This document shows positions 38,405 through 52,289 of a stretch of 64,000 nucleotides of DNA, one piece after another (the first letter of the stretch is position 1; every line of letters begins with the position of its first letter). The stretch spans positions 969,568-1,033,567 of the forward strand of contig VXAY01002814.1 of the NCBI GenBank assembly GCA_013399855.1. The letters are read 5' to 3'. A program made the translations under genes and the position numbers. The DNA comes from Oxyruncus cristatus (taxonomy: Eukaryota > Chordata > Aves > Passeriformes > Cotingidae). The notes beneath the pieces are model-generated. The model was not told the DNA's origin. It worked only from the letters and a program-made list of their open reading frames with translations, and ran no database searches.

Positions 38405-41400
38405 CTGAAGAGCCCAGGGAACTCCACTGAGGACATCTGTGATTCTTGATAGACCTGAAACCACAGCAGCAGGAATGGGCAGAAGGCACAGAAGCAAAGG
38501 AGGCAGCAGTGCAGAGTCAGGGCACTCTGTGTGTGGGTCTCGGCTCTCCACTGGCCAGCGCTCCCAGCAGGGGGTCAAGGAGACCAGGCTGTAAGAATGG
38601 ACCCCATGAATATTGTCCTGCTGGCTGTGGGATGACATTAAGGAGCTACCAGGAAAGTTACTGTTAGCAAGAGATTTGCATTGGTGGATATGTTGCTTGT
38701 TCCTAACATTGCTTTTTGGACAATTCTCTCTTCTCCTTCAGATTTTCTTTGTTGCACACACAGAATGAGGGTTTCCAACAGGAAAATGTCAACTTACCTT
38801 CAGCATTTACTGAACCCAGGCTTTCAGTGTTAGGCTTGACCCAATGCCTTGGTTTTAAGAGAGCTGCTTTGACCTGCCTATTCTTTGTATCTGGTGACAA
38901 CACTGGGCACAAGGGATACATGACTGATGGTTTGCAACAAAATAGCTATTACTTGGCGTGAGATCACTATCGTAATTTGAACAAGATTTGCATTTTGCTG
39001 CAGATAAGGGGGAGTCTGGGAGTAGGCAGGTGATGGTGTCAAAAGCAAGAGTGTGGGAACAAGACTAAGCAGAGGGAGGACAATCAGGACAATCTTTATA
39101 GCAATCTCCTAATGTTAAAGGAGTAAGAATGTGGAACTTGCAACCCCACAGCCTAAGCACTCCTCCTCCTCCTTCCCAAAAACTCTCTTCAGAAAGAACA
39201 GAAGAGAGAGAAACTCCCAATCAATTTCCAGTGCCTCCTCCCCTATCTAGACCCTTGGATACGGTGAGACAGAACCACAGACTGAATGAAAAAATGCTGC
39301 TAAATTTATTTTTTCAATAATTCAGAGCCGCTGACTCAACACTAAAAATATATTTATAATATTTTGCTTAGGAAAAAAATCCAAGTTTCATTATACAAGG
39401 TTCATATAAAAAAAAGTAGGATTAGAAGTATATCATACCTCAAAAATCTTAAAAGTCTATGAGCTTATATTGACTAAATAGGCAATAAAAAGAGGGAAAA
39501 AACTCAACAATATTGGCAGCAACAAACCAACAGCTCTGTGGGTCAAGTTCTTTTACACATATGCACAGCACAGAAACTCCTGCTCTCATCTGTTCCGTTA
39601 TGATGTATAGGATGACTGGAGGAGTAAAATATCATTCAGTAAAATGAGGATGACAAAATCTGGCAAAGGATGGATGTTAGAAGTACAGATAAGTTCCAGC
39701 AAACTATTGAATGAGTACATGTTTTGTTTATCCATCAAATGACCCTACAAGAGGGAGGGTTATTTTGTTAGGTTTCACTGTGCTTTTCTGGATAGGCTGG
39801 GAGGGATGTTTATGTTTTTGAAACTCAATGATCTCTGTTGAAGCGTCATTAAAACAAAAACCAAAACCAAACCCAGATTGGTGCCAAGCAATCTTCAGAG
39901 ATGATAAAATGAGTATGATTGAAGTTGAGATTTGAAAAAACAAATCTGTGTGTCGATAAATATAGTGATCAGGACAAGCGAGAGGTGTCAGACAGAAAAA
40001 CCTGCTGCAATGTTTGTTGCTGCCAGCACACCGAAAATAAAACCTAGGAGAGCTTGTTGAAAAATTGTTAGGGAAATTCGCAGAGCACTACAAATTGATA
40101 TGTTGTCTTCAGGGGTGTATCATTTGTGTGGACAACAAAAAACAGTACAAGAGTCCTACACTGAACACTCCTATAGCAAGATAAGCGACCTGTATCTCCA
40201 GGGATGCAAGATCACAAACACTGCATCCTTCTCTACCACGTTATCCTTTCATGGCATCAGTTTTATGAGCGATGAATCCAGTTTAGGAAGTTCCTGGACC
40301 TTCCCTAACATACTCCTTCTTCCCACTTCTATATGCACAGGCCCTCATGTTTAGACTGGCAGTTGTTTAGAAGAGGATGATCTATGAAAGAGACGGCACA
40401 GTGACTTGGATTAAAACCCTCTCTCCCTCACCATCTTCTCCTCCTAAAGACTTCCAGCTCCTTTACAGACAGAGGTAACCAAAAGGGCAAAAAAAAGCAA
40501 GTGGCACAGACAAGGAACTTCACATTCAAACCCCACTCCTGAAGAAAACAATCTGCAGGCACTGTCTCATCCTGTGAGTACAGACCTCAGTATTGAATTA
40601 GGAAGCATCATCAGACTTTTAATCACTGTTTACTTTAATTAAACACACGGTACTAATGTATTCAGATACTAAATGCCAGTCTAAACAATGCAATGCCAAG
40701 TAATGGCATTCAGGCTACCTCTGGGAAAGTCTGCATTGGTATCAAAAAGCATAGCTACCTTTGTCATGCTTTCCTCATTCCTCTGGAAAGGGCTGCAGAA
40801 ATGCTATAGACACAAGCTCATACTCAATTCCTTCTCCTAAGACTACTAAGAAGTAGGTAAAGACAACACTTAAAAAGTCAAAACACAGATAAGAAGCTCT
40901 CATGTTGCCAAATTAGGGTGGGAAAAGTTACTGGATTATGAAGAATGAGGAAATAAGTAAGATTTCACAACATACGTCAGGAGATGAAATGTAGGAATAG
41001 TTCAGCAAAAATAGGGAAAAGAAAGGACTGAAAATTGGCTGTACTGTGAGGAAGTGAGGAGGAAGAGCTGGATATCAAATTTATAGGTCCTCTGAGCTCT
41101 TGAATGAGAAATTTGGAGAAGGTAAAATGTCACCATCAGTCTCGGCTGACTTGCTATTCTATTGCCAGATGGGACCATTATCATCTGATTGAATTATAAT
41201 CATGTCAAAACTCTACTTGGATCCAGGAATTAGCTTTCAGGAAAACCCTGAGTCAAGGTAGAGCTTTCCTGCCTTTGAGATCTGTAGAACACATGATCTG
41301 AAGCGAGATTTAAATGTCTTTGACTCCCTGAAACACATTTGTATGAATATTTGTTACTCTTGGTAATTCCTGTGTGCTTTATCTCTCTATTTTTCTTCTC

Positions 41401-43654
41401 TTTGTTTCTTTCTAATAGACATAAATAGGTTACTTTAATAGTTTTAACTATTAATTGAATTTAACTATTTAATTAATAATTTAAAGTATAATCTTTTTTT
41501 ATTCACTTGCAATTCTTGGCAAAGGGGAGATGAGAGGGGATTCATTTTGGAATTACCTGTAAAATGCTCAGCAGAGCAAAAATTCAAATGTCTGGTTTAG
41601 ACCACATGCAAATTTTAGGTAGCATTTCAGCACTAAAGGCTTACTGTGTCTTGTCTCAGGGAACAGATTTTCTTAAAACAGAAAGTTATCTCAAATAGCA
41701 ATGAAATCTGACTCTGAAAAGTACAAAGTTCTCAACAAACTACTCTTGAAAAAGTATGTCTGCAGAATCTGTTGTTATCATTATAGTGTAACTTTTCAAT
41801 TGCAAGTAAAAAATTAAAGGAGAAGATGTTGAAGTATACCTTCTGGGCTCATTCATTCATTTCTTCACAGCCTTTCAGAAGCTGAGTCTGACCAGAAGTC
41901 AGACTCCTGATTTACAAAGCATTTAGATCACCCAATAAGGAACAGTTCAGCTTTAATTTGAAATTTTAGGAAAATAAGGATAATTCTAAGAGAACAGCTC
42001 AGAAACTGGCATTGGTCTTCACAACCCTTTTATATTCATTGCTCCCAGAATTTATGTAGGTAGGTTTACAGCATCAAGAAGCTGTGAGTTAGCTCTGTGT
42101 GTCACATTTCTATTCACTACAATTAGATAATTATTCCCTTTTTTCCTTTTGTTAAGAATTAACAAAATTGTGGTTTTCCAAGTGTTGCATCATTCTCATA
42201 TACTTTTCCTAGAAGGGATGCATGAAGCTGGTCTTGAACTACCAAGCACAGTATCCTGTTCCTGCTTCCAGATCTATCTGGTATCGACAGCACTGCCTCC
42301 TACTGTTGCAAAAAGGCCCCATACAGTTTTCTGTCTGAAAAGCACTTTCTTAGCATCTCACAACTTGCCATTGTCTAATCTATTTTATTATTTGAGTACA
42401 AATATTTCTATATTTTCAAACTTTATGCACTTACATCTTCAGTGTGTAAATCAAGGCCAGCGTAGAAAACTGAGTACATTCTCATTAAGGGAAAGCTCAG
42501 CTACACATAGGTTAACCCAGTGAAAACACTTTTATCTGTTAATGCCTTATAATCATGAAGAATAAAGAAATAATTCTCTTCAGATGGGATTTCCAAGATG
42601 AGATTTATAATAGGGTGCCTAACTCCCCTAGACATTACAGCCTACAACAAGAGATACAGGCTTAAAGTGTGTTTCATTTACAGATAAAAGCAGAAGAGGC
42701 TGGATGTAGCTTTCATTTCCAGAAGAGCTTTGTTGTGGTTACTTCGCTGACTGGAAACTGTGATTCCCTGCAACATTTAGCCCTTGAGAAAAAGAAACAG
42801 GAGACAAATCATGTGAGGAGTGGTAGGGAATAGCAAAAGATTGAACAATTCTTCGAGCTTGAACATGTTTTACTATATTTTCATCTCTGTTTGGCCAGGT
42901 GGTAGTTGAAACACATTAAATGAAAAGCTATGTGGGAGTGTAACACTATGCTGCAGTTGCACTTTGTGCACACACTTCTTATCTCTTTAGAAACTTATTC
43001 CAGATATTTCAGGAGAGGAAAATAAAACAATTATCTTGGTCATGTTTTAAGATAAGCTCTCAGCAGGTCTGGAAAATGTTTTAATCTGGCCTTCCAGCTC
43101 CTTCAGCAAATTCCGTATAACATTAATTTTCTAAAACTGTTTATGCCTCGTTTTATTTTCTCTGCTATTTGATGTGTAGAGGAAATTCAGCAAACGTGAT
43201 AATAAAAAACACATCAATATTAAGTGGCAAATACTTCAGTAAAATGTGGCAGTAGACCATTGGAACTCTTGTACATAATTAAGGAAAAGCTTAGGGTTTT
43301 AATTTGCCACTTTATCCTGATATATAGATTATAAATCGAAATTTTACATAAAGAATATCCAAATCCTTATGGTAAAATACAATTTCAGTGTCATCAATGC
43401 AACATCAATATTTATCATCCTATAGGTAGGATTCTCCTTGGTAAGTAAGGAATAGAGGGAAATATTAAATCCTGAGAGATCCTTCAAAAGTGAGGGGAAA
43501 TTACATCAGCTCTTTTAGTTTTCCTGTAGAGAGCAACAGACTCCAGAGAGCATGGGTGAATCCAAACAAACGAGTAGTGAATCTACAAGATAAGAGATAT
43601 CATCTGCTCCTTATAGGGAGCTGTTGATAGAAAAACATGTTCTTTAAAATGCAA
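38405..43654. other. Unannotated DNA, mostly A+T-rich
   Basis: No supportable gene. 38405-38640 is GC-richer, with open frames on both strands but no recognised product or repeat. 42840-43400 is A+T-rich with homeodomain-like cores and no recognised repeat. The 124-codon frame at 42149-42523 has no domain I know. Confidence 0.55.
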
Positions 43655-43772
43655 AGCAGGGCACAGCAAGGTAAGGCAGGGCAGGGCAGGGCAGGGCAGG
43701 GCAGGGCAGGGAAGGGAAGGGAAGGACAAGGAAGGGTAGGGAAGGGAAAGAAAGGCAAGGCAAGGGGAAGCA
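43655..43772. repeat. (GGGCA)n/(GGGAA)n purine-rich pentanucleotide array
   Basis: A near-pure purine tract built from GGGCA units (about seven perfect copies around 43675-43710), grading into GGGAA and AAGGC variants. The antisense proline/serine-rich open frames over it (43583-43849 and 43600-43845) are translation artefacts of the repeat. Confidence 0.95.
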
Positions 43773-45240
43773 AAGTGAGAATGTTGTATGTCATCTCTAG
43801 CATATTCACAGGTTTTGCCCACAATTCTAAGACCTCTGGGTTCATTCATTGATCACTTGATGAATACCTGACATCTTCTCCTACACTGCTTGCCACAGAC
43901 AACTCATCCCTTTCAGCGATGGTCAGCACACACCATCAGGTCTCTGGGTCATTTCCACCTCTTTTGACTTTGTTTATGCAGTTGTACTAATAAACACATT
44001 TTCAGTGTTAAACAGCTGCTGTGAGCTCAGCATTGCCCCATGATATATGATGCCTCAAATCTTGCTGAATTGTCCTTCTTTTCTCCAGTCTAGGCCCCTT
44101 TCAGATATTTTTTTTAGCCATCCTGATTTCATTACAGCAAATGTCATATCTCCTTTAGCTTACAAATTCCTAGTCACAGAACTCAGGCAGCTACTGTAAT
44201 GTAATGTTAAATTTTTAAAAATACTTTCACGTTATACATCCATTCGCTTTTTAAGAGTAATTTCAAAATACTGTTATGTCCTGACCAATTTTATTAATTC
44301 CCCCCCCTTCCTATGATCAAAATTAACATCTGTACAAAGAATACACCCTCTCTTTTAGAGGATTACTTTTCATCTTGAATCATGCATAGAATATGCTTTC
44401 TAACTCTATCTAGTGTAAATAATGTGTAAAATAATCAAAGCATCATCATGACCTGACAGCAGAAGCCTTTTGATGAATAGGGTCTTATGTAGGATTATCA
44501 TATGACATTTCCAAACTACATTATATTTGAGTCATATACTATTGCACTAAATTCTTCTATCATGTTGGATTTGTACATTTAGCAAGTTATTAGCAGTCTC
44601 CTTTGTGGTCAGATTTTACAGCAATTGCAGTCGAAAGCACCAGAAGCACAACAGGAAAGCAGGGCAGAAGAAGGATATTCTACTAATGAAGAATCAGATC
44701 TTGTTCTTACTATGTTGTTTCATTTATTCTGCTGTTTAGTCCTGACAAATGTTATTGGGTTTATTCAGTACACCAGATACTAATACATCCCCAAATGTTA
44801 TATTTTAGAGTACTGGATATGCTGAAAAAAACAGTGGTGCAAGTACATATCAGCTAGGTTACAAGAAATGCCTCCTGTCCTGCATCCCCACACCACCACA
44901 TGCCATTCATGGTAGTCAAATTCTCTTTATCCCACAGGTTCTCTGCAAATGACCTACAAATGCAGCATTTTCCCTAAAATTCAACACACACTGTGCAAGA
45001 TGCCTTCAGAGTACATGTATTGCAGCAAATTGAGAGTCAACTGGGTGACAGCCACGCCTTCATTCCAAATGCAATCACACACCTTGAAAAGTGTAGTTTA
45101 ACAGAAAGAGGCTTCTGGGCCAGAGCAAACACGAAGACTCATCTGGTCTTTGACACACATAAAAATATCAATCGAGTTCTTCAGTTTGCATCAAGGATGA
45201 AGCTGAACCATCAGCACAGAGAATGATAGTACAAGATAGT
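43773..45240. other. Unannotated DNA between two pentamer arrays
   Basis: No supportable gene. The open frame at 44993-45226 begins with GTG rather than a vertebrate ATG and runs into the next pentamer array. No repeat family recognised. Confidence 0.5.
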
Positions 45241-45296
45241 AGTAGAGGACAGGACAGGACAGGATAGGATAGGACAGGATAGGATAGGATGGGATA
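45241..45296. repeat. (GGACA)n/(GGATA)n pentanucleotide array
   Basis: About ten pentamers alternate between GGACA and GGATA variants, ending in GGGATAG. It is related in form to the array 1.5 kb upstream but has a different unit. Confidence 0.93.
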
Positions 45297-46354
45297 GCTA
45301 CAGCTAATTGATTGTCCCAGCTTTATGTATGGTGTAAGACTCCATCTATCAAGCACAGTAAGCAATGTTAATCTACAGTTGCAAAAATAAAAAGGCCTAT
45401 CCGCAACAGAGAAGTCTCACAGAACAGGCATAAAACACCCCCAAGCACTCATGAACCCTCCAAGGAGCACTTTAGCACACTTTGCATTAACAGTGTTAGT
45501 AAGGTAAGAAGAGTAGTCCAACACTAAGGCAACACATGCAAAACAGGAATATAAAAAGAAACTGAGAGAAAGGAAGAGCCAAAAGATGAAAGAATGGGAC
45601 TGAAAGGAAGAAAATGCGTAAGTATCAAAGACAAGTGGGTAGAGAAAAGAAAGAGTGTTAGAACAGTAGGAGACGGAGAAAAAAAGAAAAAAAAATCTGC
45701 CTCAGCAAGTCCTTTTCCCTTCCTGGACTCAGCTCTACTATCCTATCTCAGGCTGACTTTTATCCTAGCTCATAAAAAAACCCAACATATGGGTATGTAG
45801 CAGTTTGCACCAAAAAGCAGAATTTTAACAAAATAAATAAAACCATCCCAGGACTTCATCTCCTTTGCAGAAGTTATTCAGTTTAAACAGCAGAGAGGAG
45901 GAGAAGGAGGAAGAGCAGAACAGGGGTGAGGAAGAGTGGAAGAGAGAGGGGCGATGGCAAAGCCCACATGGTGGTAGAGCCTAATGCAGGGCTCAATAGT
46001 GTCTCCAAGGCTGGTGGTTGGTCCATACCCAGAAGTCAGCAAATGCCATTGCTATGATCCAATTCACACTTTTTACCATGAAGCAGAGGTGCAGTCAATG
46101 CCAACGACCCTCTCATCAATTTAAAATAGATCAGAATTCTAACTTCTGTTATAGTTCAAAATACATTGCTCTTCCACCCAAAATGTCACGCACGTTCCTA
46201 ATTAAAGAAACAGACTTGACCTTCTCTGCCCTGAACTAATGCTGCTTACTCTGCGTACAGAAAAAGAACATTTAAAAATAAAATAAAATAAATATAAATC
46301 AATAGCTCTAAAATGGAATTATCTCCATTTATCCTTTCTCTATCAAGAACTAAG
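45297..46354. other. Unannotated DNA with purine tract
   Basis: No supportable gene. 45890-45955 is a GA-rich, GAGGA/GAAGA-type low-complexity tract. An A-rich stretch with AAATAAAATAAAAT units lies near 46273-46296. Confidence 0.55.
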
Positions 46355-46393
46355 TGTGTAGAGGTCCCTTCTAACCTCTTACATTCTATGACC
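46355..46393 (+). mobile_element. CR1 LINE extreme 3' tail
   Basis: 'gtagaggtcccttctaacct' followed by 'cttacattctatgacc' matches the last part of a CR1 3' UTR ('agaggtcccttccaacct...attctatgattc'). Only about 40 bases are recognisable, either a very short 5'-truncated insertion or an older copy decayed upstream. Confidence 0.7.
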
Positions 46394-46869
46394 TAACTCA
46401 AAGAATCATAGCCACTGATGGAGCTTAATTGCTTATCACAGCCTAAGATCTAATGGAAATAGCCAAGTATAAAATAATACCATTCAAATGATATCAGAAA
46501 TAAATACATTCCTTAAGAACTTAAAACACTTTATCCGCTGTATGTTCTAAATTATATACACCACATCTAATGTTAGCTAACAAGTGTTGAATTCTATCTG
46601 AATTAATCCAGAATAGGGAAGATTATTTTTCAACATTCTAGGAATTATTTCCTGTAGTCGGGTTTTGGGTGAGAAAATGTGGTATGAGGCTTCTTGGTTT
46701 TGGCAATAAATACAACCCATATAACATTTGCACTGAAAACACAGCAAAGAGAAAGTCTCCCTTCTTAATAAACGTGAGTTGATGTAAGTATTTCCTGTTC
46801 AAATAAGTATAACCATGTCTCAGTTTGGAATACTTCAGTATCACAAGTGATAACAAAAAAATATTTGGA

Positions 46870-47130
46870 TGAATACAGTAATGAAGAGGTTAAATCTGAT
46901 TGTAATTAGATTTCAGCATGCATGGCCATGTGGCTAATAGTAAATTTTCCTTGATTAACTGATCCTGTTTGTTAAGAGCTCCTATTAACATTAGCACACT
47001 CTATGTCGGCTGTAGAGACACACCATGGACCAGTGCAAGATTAATGAAGGCAGGTACGCATGCTGATTAGAATGTGGCAGTTTAATAAACTCTTCTAACA
47101 TTAAATTATTTAATGCATTCATGCTCATGT
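46870..47130. promoter_or_regulatory. Candidate conserved noncoding element
   Basis: A stretch rich in homeodomain-type ATTA/TAAT words (GTAATTAG, GATTAAC, CATTAG, GATTAATG, TTAAATTATTTAATGCATTC) plus GCATGCATGGCCATG, without repeat similarity I can recognise. This texture is typical of developmental enhancers in gene deserts. Conservation cannot be assessed here. Confidence 0.25.
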
Positions 47131-49562
47131 AGGCTATTCGATGGTCAGCTTGACCACCTATGTGTTAATATTGGGAATTGAAATGCAGAGGATGGAAGAA
47201 ATATAGCAGTGGATGAGGTAATTAGCTCTCATGTCTGATAAATGGGGCAATACCTATGTGTATACATGTTTTAGCACATCACAAATGGTGCTTTCATTAA
47301 CTGGAATCTCTTGCTGAAAATTTTCTGAACGTTTAGTTTGATTTTGATCCCACAAACAATTCAGCTAACTACTACAGCCAGAGCCTGTTTTAATATTTGA
47401 AGCGAATTTAAAGCGAGCTATAGTGATAAAATACATTGTTAAAACATAACACAAAAATTATCATTGAAGCTTTGAAGTCATTTGGGTGTTCTTCCAGTGC
47501 ACTGTTTTGAAACAAAGAAAATGTTTAATAAACATTATCTGAAAAGTTACATGCTGTGGGCTGATTCATGTTTTATCTTGTGGATTCCTCTCTCCAGTGT
47601 CACTGGCAAGTGGTTGTTTACTTTGCAGGAAACGTGCTGAAGTCTGAGGAAGATGTCAAGCCAAACAGTTGCTCTTCAAATCAGTACCAGCGTCATCTAA
47701 GTGTATACTTGGGTTATACAGTGAGTTGCATTCCACCTTGTTATGGGGCAACACAAGTCCCCTCTCATATACTGTATCAATTCACATTAACAATAACACA
47801 AAACTGACGCGATGTTTTGATGTAACATAGCTGGCCACATGATTGGATGCATTTTGCCTTCACAGTGGCATCCAAAACATGACAGTGGGAAAGCTGAGGA
47901 CTAGCCTGGTAGTCCTTCTGCCCAGCCCTTTTTGCTGGCATTTGAATCTCTTTTCAGATCATTTAGCAAATCCAAATAAATGATGGGAATGGCTGATGGG
48001 CTTCAATTCAACACTATGTCCAGCTTCAAAATCTTTAACAAGATATAACCTTGCTAAAGCACTTTGGTGAATGAGCACTTTACTTATTGACTGTGGTCTC
48101 TGTCCATTCACTTACAGTAAGCCACTCATTTCAAATAGCTTTTCTAACATTTTAAAGATTAAAATGATACAAAATGAATAGCTTTAGTACTGATCAGCCA
48201 TGTAAGTGCATATTACTAGAATTTAATTAGCCAACCTATTACGTCATTGCCAATAGTACAATGTGACAACATTGATGAAAAAAAATCCATCACTCCAGGC
48301 CTAGAAATCTTACCTAAACACAGCTCTACTAGACAGAATTGGGGTGGAAACCGTGCCTTTCCTGATACATTTTGGGTCCTATCACTTCAAAAGATTTCAA
48401 AAAATTAAACGAAATCACTTCTATAGAAGGTTTAGGTGGGGTAGAAAGACATCCATAAAATGTAGGTAGCATTTAAAGGCAAAAAAAAGCAGGACATTGT
48501 TGGCCTGCTTATGCTTACTTAAGTCAACTGAGAGATTTGTAGCACAGCTGAAAGAGAGAAAAAGAAAAAAAGACAAAGAAGGCTCCAGAAAAGAAACTGA
48601 AACTGGTCTAAAAGAATGGTTTTGTTGAATCTTGCCTGAAAGCATGATGGAGGCATGAAAGCAATGAGCACAAAGCAAATCTGAATTTGTCTAAGGTAGG
48701 AGAAGCCTAGAGACTCTCCTGGCAATGCTGCCACACGGTATTTGGTGAGGTGGGCAGAAGAACTGTTTCTGGCTGGCTGATGCTTCCTATGCACAAGCAC
48801 AACAGGATTTTATCAACAAACAAGATTACTGCACAGAAATACCTATCTCAGTTTCTTCCCTAACTGGAGCTATCAAGCGATCCTAAGTAAAATAAGAGAA
48901 AAAATGTTACACCCTTCATTCTAAGGGAACAGAATTCATTTGTTTCCTTCCCTCACTGTGCAATACAATATTTAATTTAAAAATCTGCCTTTTCTGACTT
49001 GGATGTCAAGTGGTCATATTGGATTTCATCTGGTTTCAGTGCATGTCCTGTGCTGTCCCTCTGGGCAGTGTCTGCTCCTTAAGACTAGTGCTCTCCTGCA
49101 TGCCAAATTCTACTCACACTATGGTTAGAAAAGACTGCTAATCATCAGGTAGAGGCAAGAAGACTGGCAGTAAGAGAAGAGCTTACAGATCCATTCCAAA
49201 TCAGAGATAGGAAATATATGATTTGGAGGGACATGATTGAGGAGAAAAGCACCAATAAAAGTAAAGTAAAGTAGAATTGGAAGAGACAAAGATAATGTGA
49301 AAGCAACATTAGGAAAATGAGATGGAGGCAAAGTCATAAAAAGAGGATTCACATGCTTGCAAGCTTGATTTAATCCCTAACTGTAGCTCCTGAGCACTTG
49401 TTGGAATATATGATTATATGACGTGGCAAAGAGGAATTCTAAGGCAGAGGAAGATGACATTTCAATTAAAGGGAACTTTCCAAAAAAATCCTTTCAAAGA
49501 GTTTGTGTGAACATTAAGCAAGATCTGTGGGTACTGGTAGATCACGGACCCCCATGTCCGAG

Positions 49563-49579
49563 GCCACGTGTCACATGAC
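49563..49579. promoter_or_regulatory. Adjacent E-boxes CACGTG and CACATG
   Basis: GCCACGTGTCACATGAC places a palindromic CACGTG (49565-49570) two bases from CACATGA, the reverse complement of an MITF-type TCATGTG M-box. bHLH-zip factors of the MITF/TFE group bind such words. It is a motif match only. Confidence 0.3.
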
Positions 49580-52289
49580 TTAAGTATGAGCATCCCGGAG
49601 TTTGATCACTTGTCCTGTTTTGACAGATCTGGAGATAAGGATAGATGATTCTAATACATGGCAGGATTAACAGAAGGCATTGTCAGATGAACTGCCTGTA
49701 TCTTCCTAAGCGGCTTCCTTCAGCTTGTAAAGGCTTTGACAGTTGGCATTCTCAAATGCAGATTTCTAGAACAGAACTGAAAGGTGTGTGGTATTGTACT
49801 CTCTGACAAGCCTAGGATTCTGAATATCACAAAGACACAAGGACTGCATTGCATTAGGTAATTTTCTGAAGTTGCTGTACTTATTCCTGTGCTTGTCTAA
49901 TCCTCTCTTCTCGCTCCTCTGTAATCTCTCCAGGTCCCCCTCCAATGCCCTCCCAATTACAGTTCCATGCTGCCCATCATGTCGTTGGTTGGGAGATACT
50001 TGGTTTGGATTAGCACTAAATTCCCTTAAGTCTTTCAAAGTCTCCACCTGGGTATGAAGTAAGCCTGAAACTTTAATTATATCTGCCCAGCTGATATAAG
50101 GTGTTCTTTCCAGCTAGATACTCACGTTTCAGGAGACCAAACCAGTTAGTAGTGTATATCTTCTGAGCACGGGGTAGCAAAAAATATGAAAGAAAATCTC
50201 CCTGAACAAATTGCCTAATGCTGTATGGTATTTTTATTCTTGAACTGTGATGGTTTTCTTAAACAGATGACACATTTTTCACAAGTAGCTGCTGCAGGAA
50301 CACCTCTCAATATGATTGATATTGGAGTCTGTTTACTTCAAATGACCAGTGAAATCAAGCAGATCGTGTTTTCAGTGAACTTGCCAAAATTCTTACATCT
50401 ACAAATACATAGATTAGCTAAATCCCACTGAGAAAGACACAGGGGCAGTTGAGTGAGTTCAAGCCTTGTGTTGCTCCAGATGCACACCTATGGCCACTCT
50501 GCAGGCACTGCTGAGGAACATAAGCCAATGAGTATCATGTTCCCATTCCCAGCGTTTCCTCAGCTGTGCAGTGCTCTACTCACATTAATTCCATAAGCTC
50601 TTTGACTTAGCACAGACTTTGGAAGGGTAAGACTCTCTTTTCTCCTCAATCATGGAAGAGTATATTTAATGTCAGGAAGACTTTACAGCCTAATCTGCTT
50701 TCATTATCAATATCATGAAAATACCTTTAATGTCAATAAAACAGCGTAAATCAGTAAAGTCACATAAAAAATCCAAAATACAACTGCATTGCAGTGCCTT
50801 AATAAAACTAAGCCAGAGAAATACAGTCCAATACATTTCTTCCCTAATTTCCTTTAAAACCCACACAGGGATACCAGGATAGAAATGAAATTTTGTTTTC
50901 TTTTGTTTAATGTTGCCTCTCATGTCTATTGATGTGCAACTACCTGGATCAGATGGATAGATAATTTGCCTCCTATTAGCTCATGCCCTTGCTTTATTAA
51001 TCTGGCTGTCTTTAAGAGCAGGTTTTCCAGGTCGAGACCCTGAGGGGAGCCACTTACACAGAATGCTCTTTGTTGGCATAAAAGTGCCTACCATGTGCTG
51101 GTCACCTTCCCCCATTTATCCTGGGAGAATGCAAGGTTTCATTAGGAAACACCGGCTGTGCTGCTACCTAAAAAGTACTCTCACCCATTCCACCCCACAG
51201 CTTCTAGCAGGCAAAGGATGAAGGTTCATGGGGATATCTCTGCTCCAGGGATGGAGGATGACTCTTGGATTCAACTTGCTTCTCTAGGGCATGTGGCCTC
51301 GAAGCTTGTGCCCATGGAAGCATTTACTGGTGCAAAGAAAATCTGTAAGGTCCTGCTGCAGACTAAGGGCAGTTAGGAAGAAAATGACAACCATTTTATC
51401 TTGTTTCTTTCTTTCTAAGAGATGGTGGGTGCACAACTAATACAACCCAGACTTAGCATAACAAAATATTTTTAAAAGTAATTTTTGTACCAGAAGATCT
51501 GGAGAAGTACTATAAATAGCCCCTAGTATGCACTTTGTAAGAGCACCTAGTGTACTTTATATATTTAGATTTGTAAAGATATCCAGTGCAACGTGGAGGT
51601 TTAGGCCAGAGAGCTACCATTAGCAGTAATGGCTGTTCAACCCCTGAATCCCCAGGTGTGATACTGAAAATTACCTCCAACTATCGAATTTAACTGATTT
51701 TTCTTTAATTTTTTTATTCCATTTTTTTGAAAGGTTGCTTCAGATTTTTTTAAGCTGTTTCAATACCCAGAAGTGCTGTAAGGACTCCCCATCGAATTAA
51801 TTTCAATTGGCAACTTGACTTTGAAGAATATACAAATACCTATATATAGATAGAGACATAAACTTACATTATTATATAAAAAACCCACTAGCTTAAAGGA
51901 GCAGTGCTGTTGCAAAGTCAAGCAAAGTTAAGGAATGTGAGAAAAAAGGTGGCTCATTGTGGCACAATTGAGGCAGCATTAAGGCTCATATAATCTTGAT
52001 TCATTCCCTTAAATTCATGATTTGCAATATGGATTTAAATTATATGATTACATTACTAATTTTTCCCACAGAAAAACTTCAGTCCACAACCTAGGTAGAT
52101 GGTGCTCAACAAAGGAACAGGGCAGTTATTCAATATTTTTGTTATTCTCACTGTTCAGAGAGTGGTTCCCCATCTTCCTCAGTTCATACTCGCTTCAAAA
52201 TGTATTTTACAGAACAAAGAATTTTCATTTACTTATGGGATAGTCTATTACACTCCATGGCATAGTACCTGAATAATTCTAAAACATTA

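Larger units (their letters stand above)
46394..52289. other. Unannotated A+T-rich DNA
   Basis: No supportable gene. It contains a candidate conserved block (46870-47130), an adjacent E-box pair (49563-49579) and a hydrophilic antisense open frame (49766-50047) preceded by an acceptor-like site. No repeat family recognised elsewhere. Confidence 0.55.

Noticed and set aside
38402..38667. Overlapping open frames on both strands in a GC-richer patch
   Set aside because: Neither frame shows a recognised domain or splice context; composition alone explains them.
43583..43849. Proline/serine-rich antisense frames
   Set aside because: They are translations of the pentanucleotide array.
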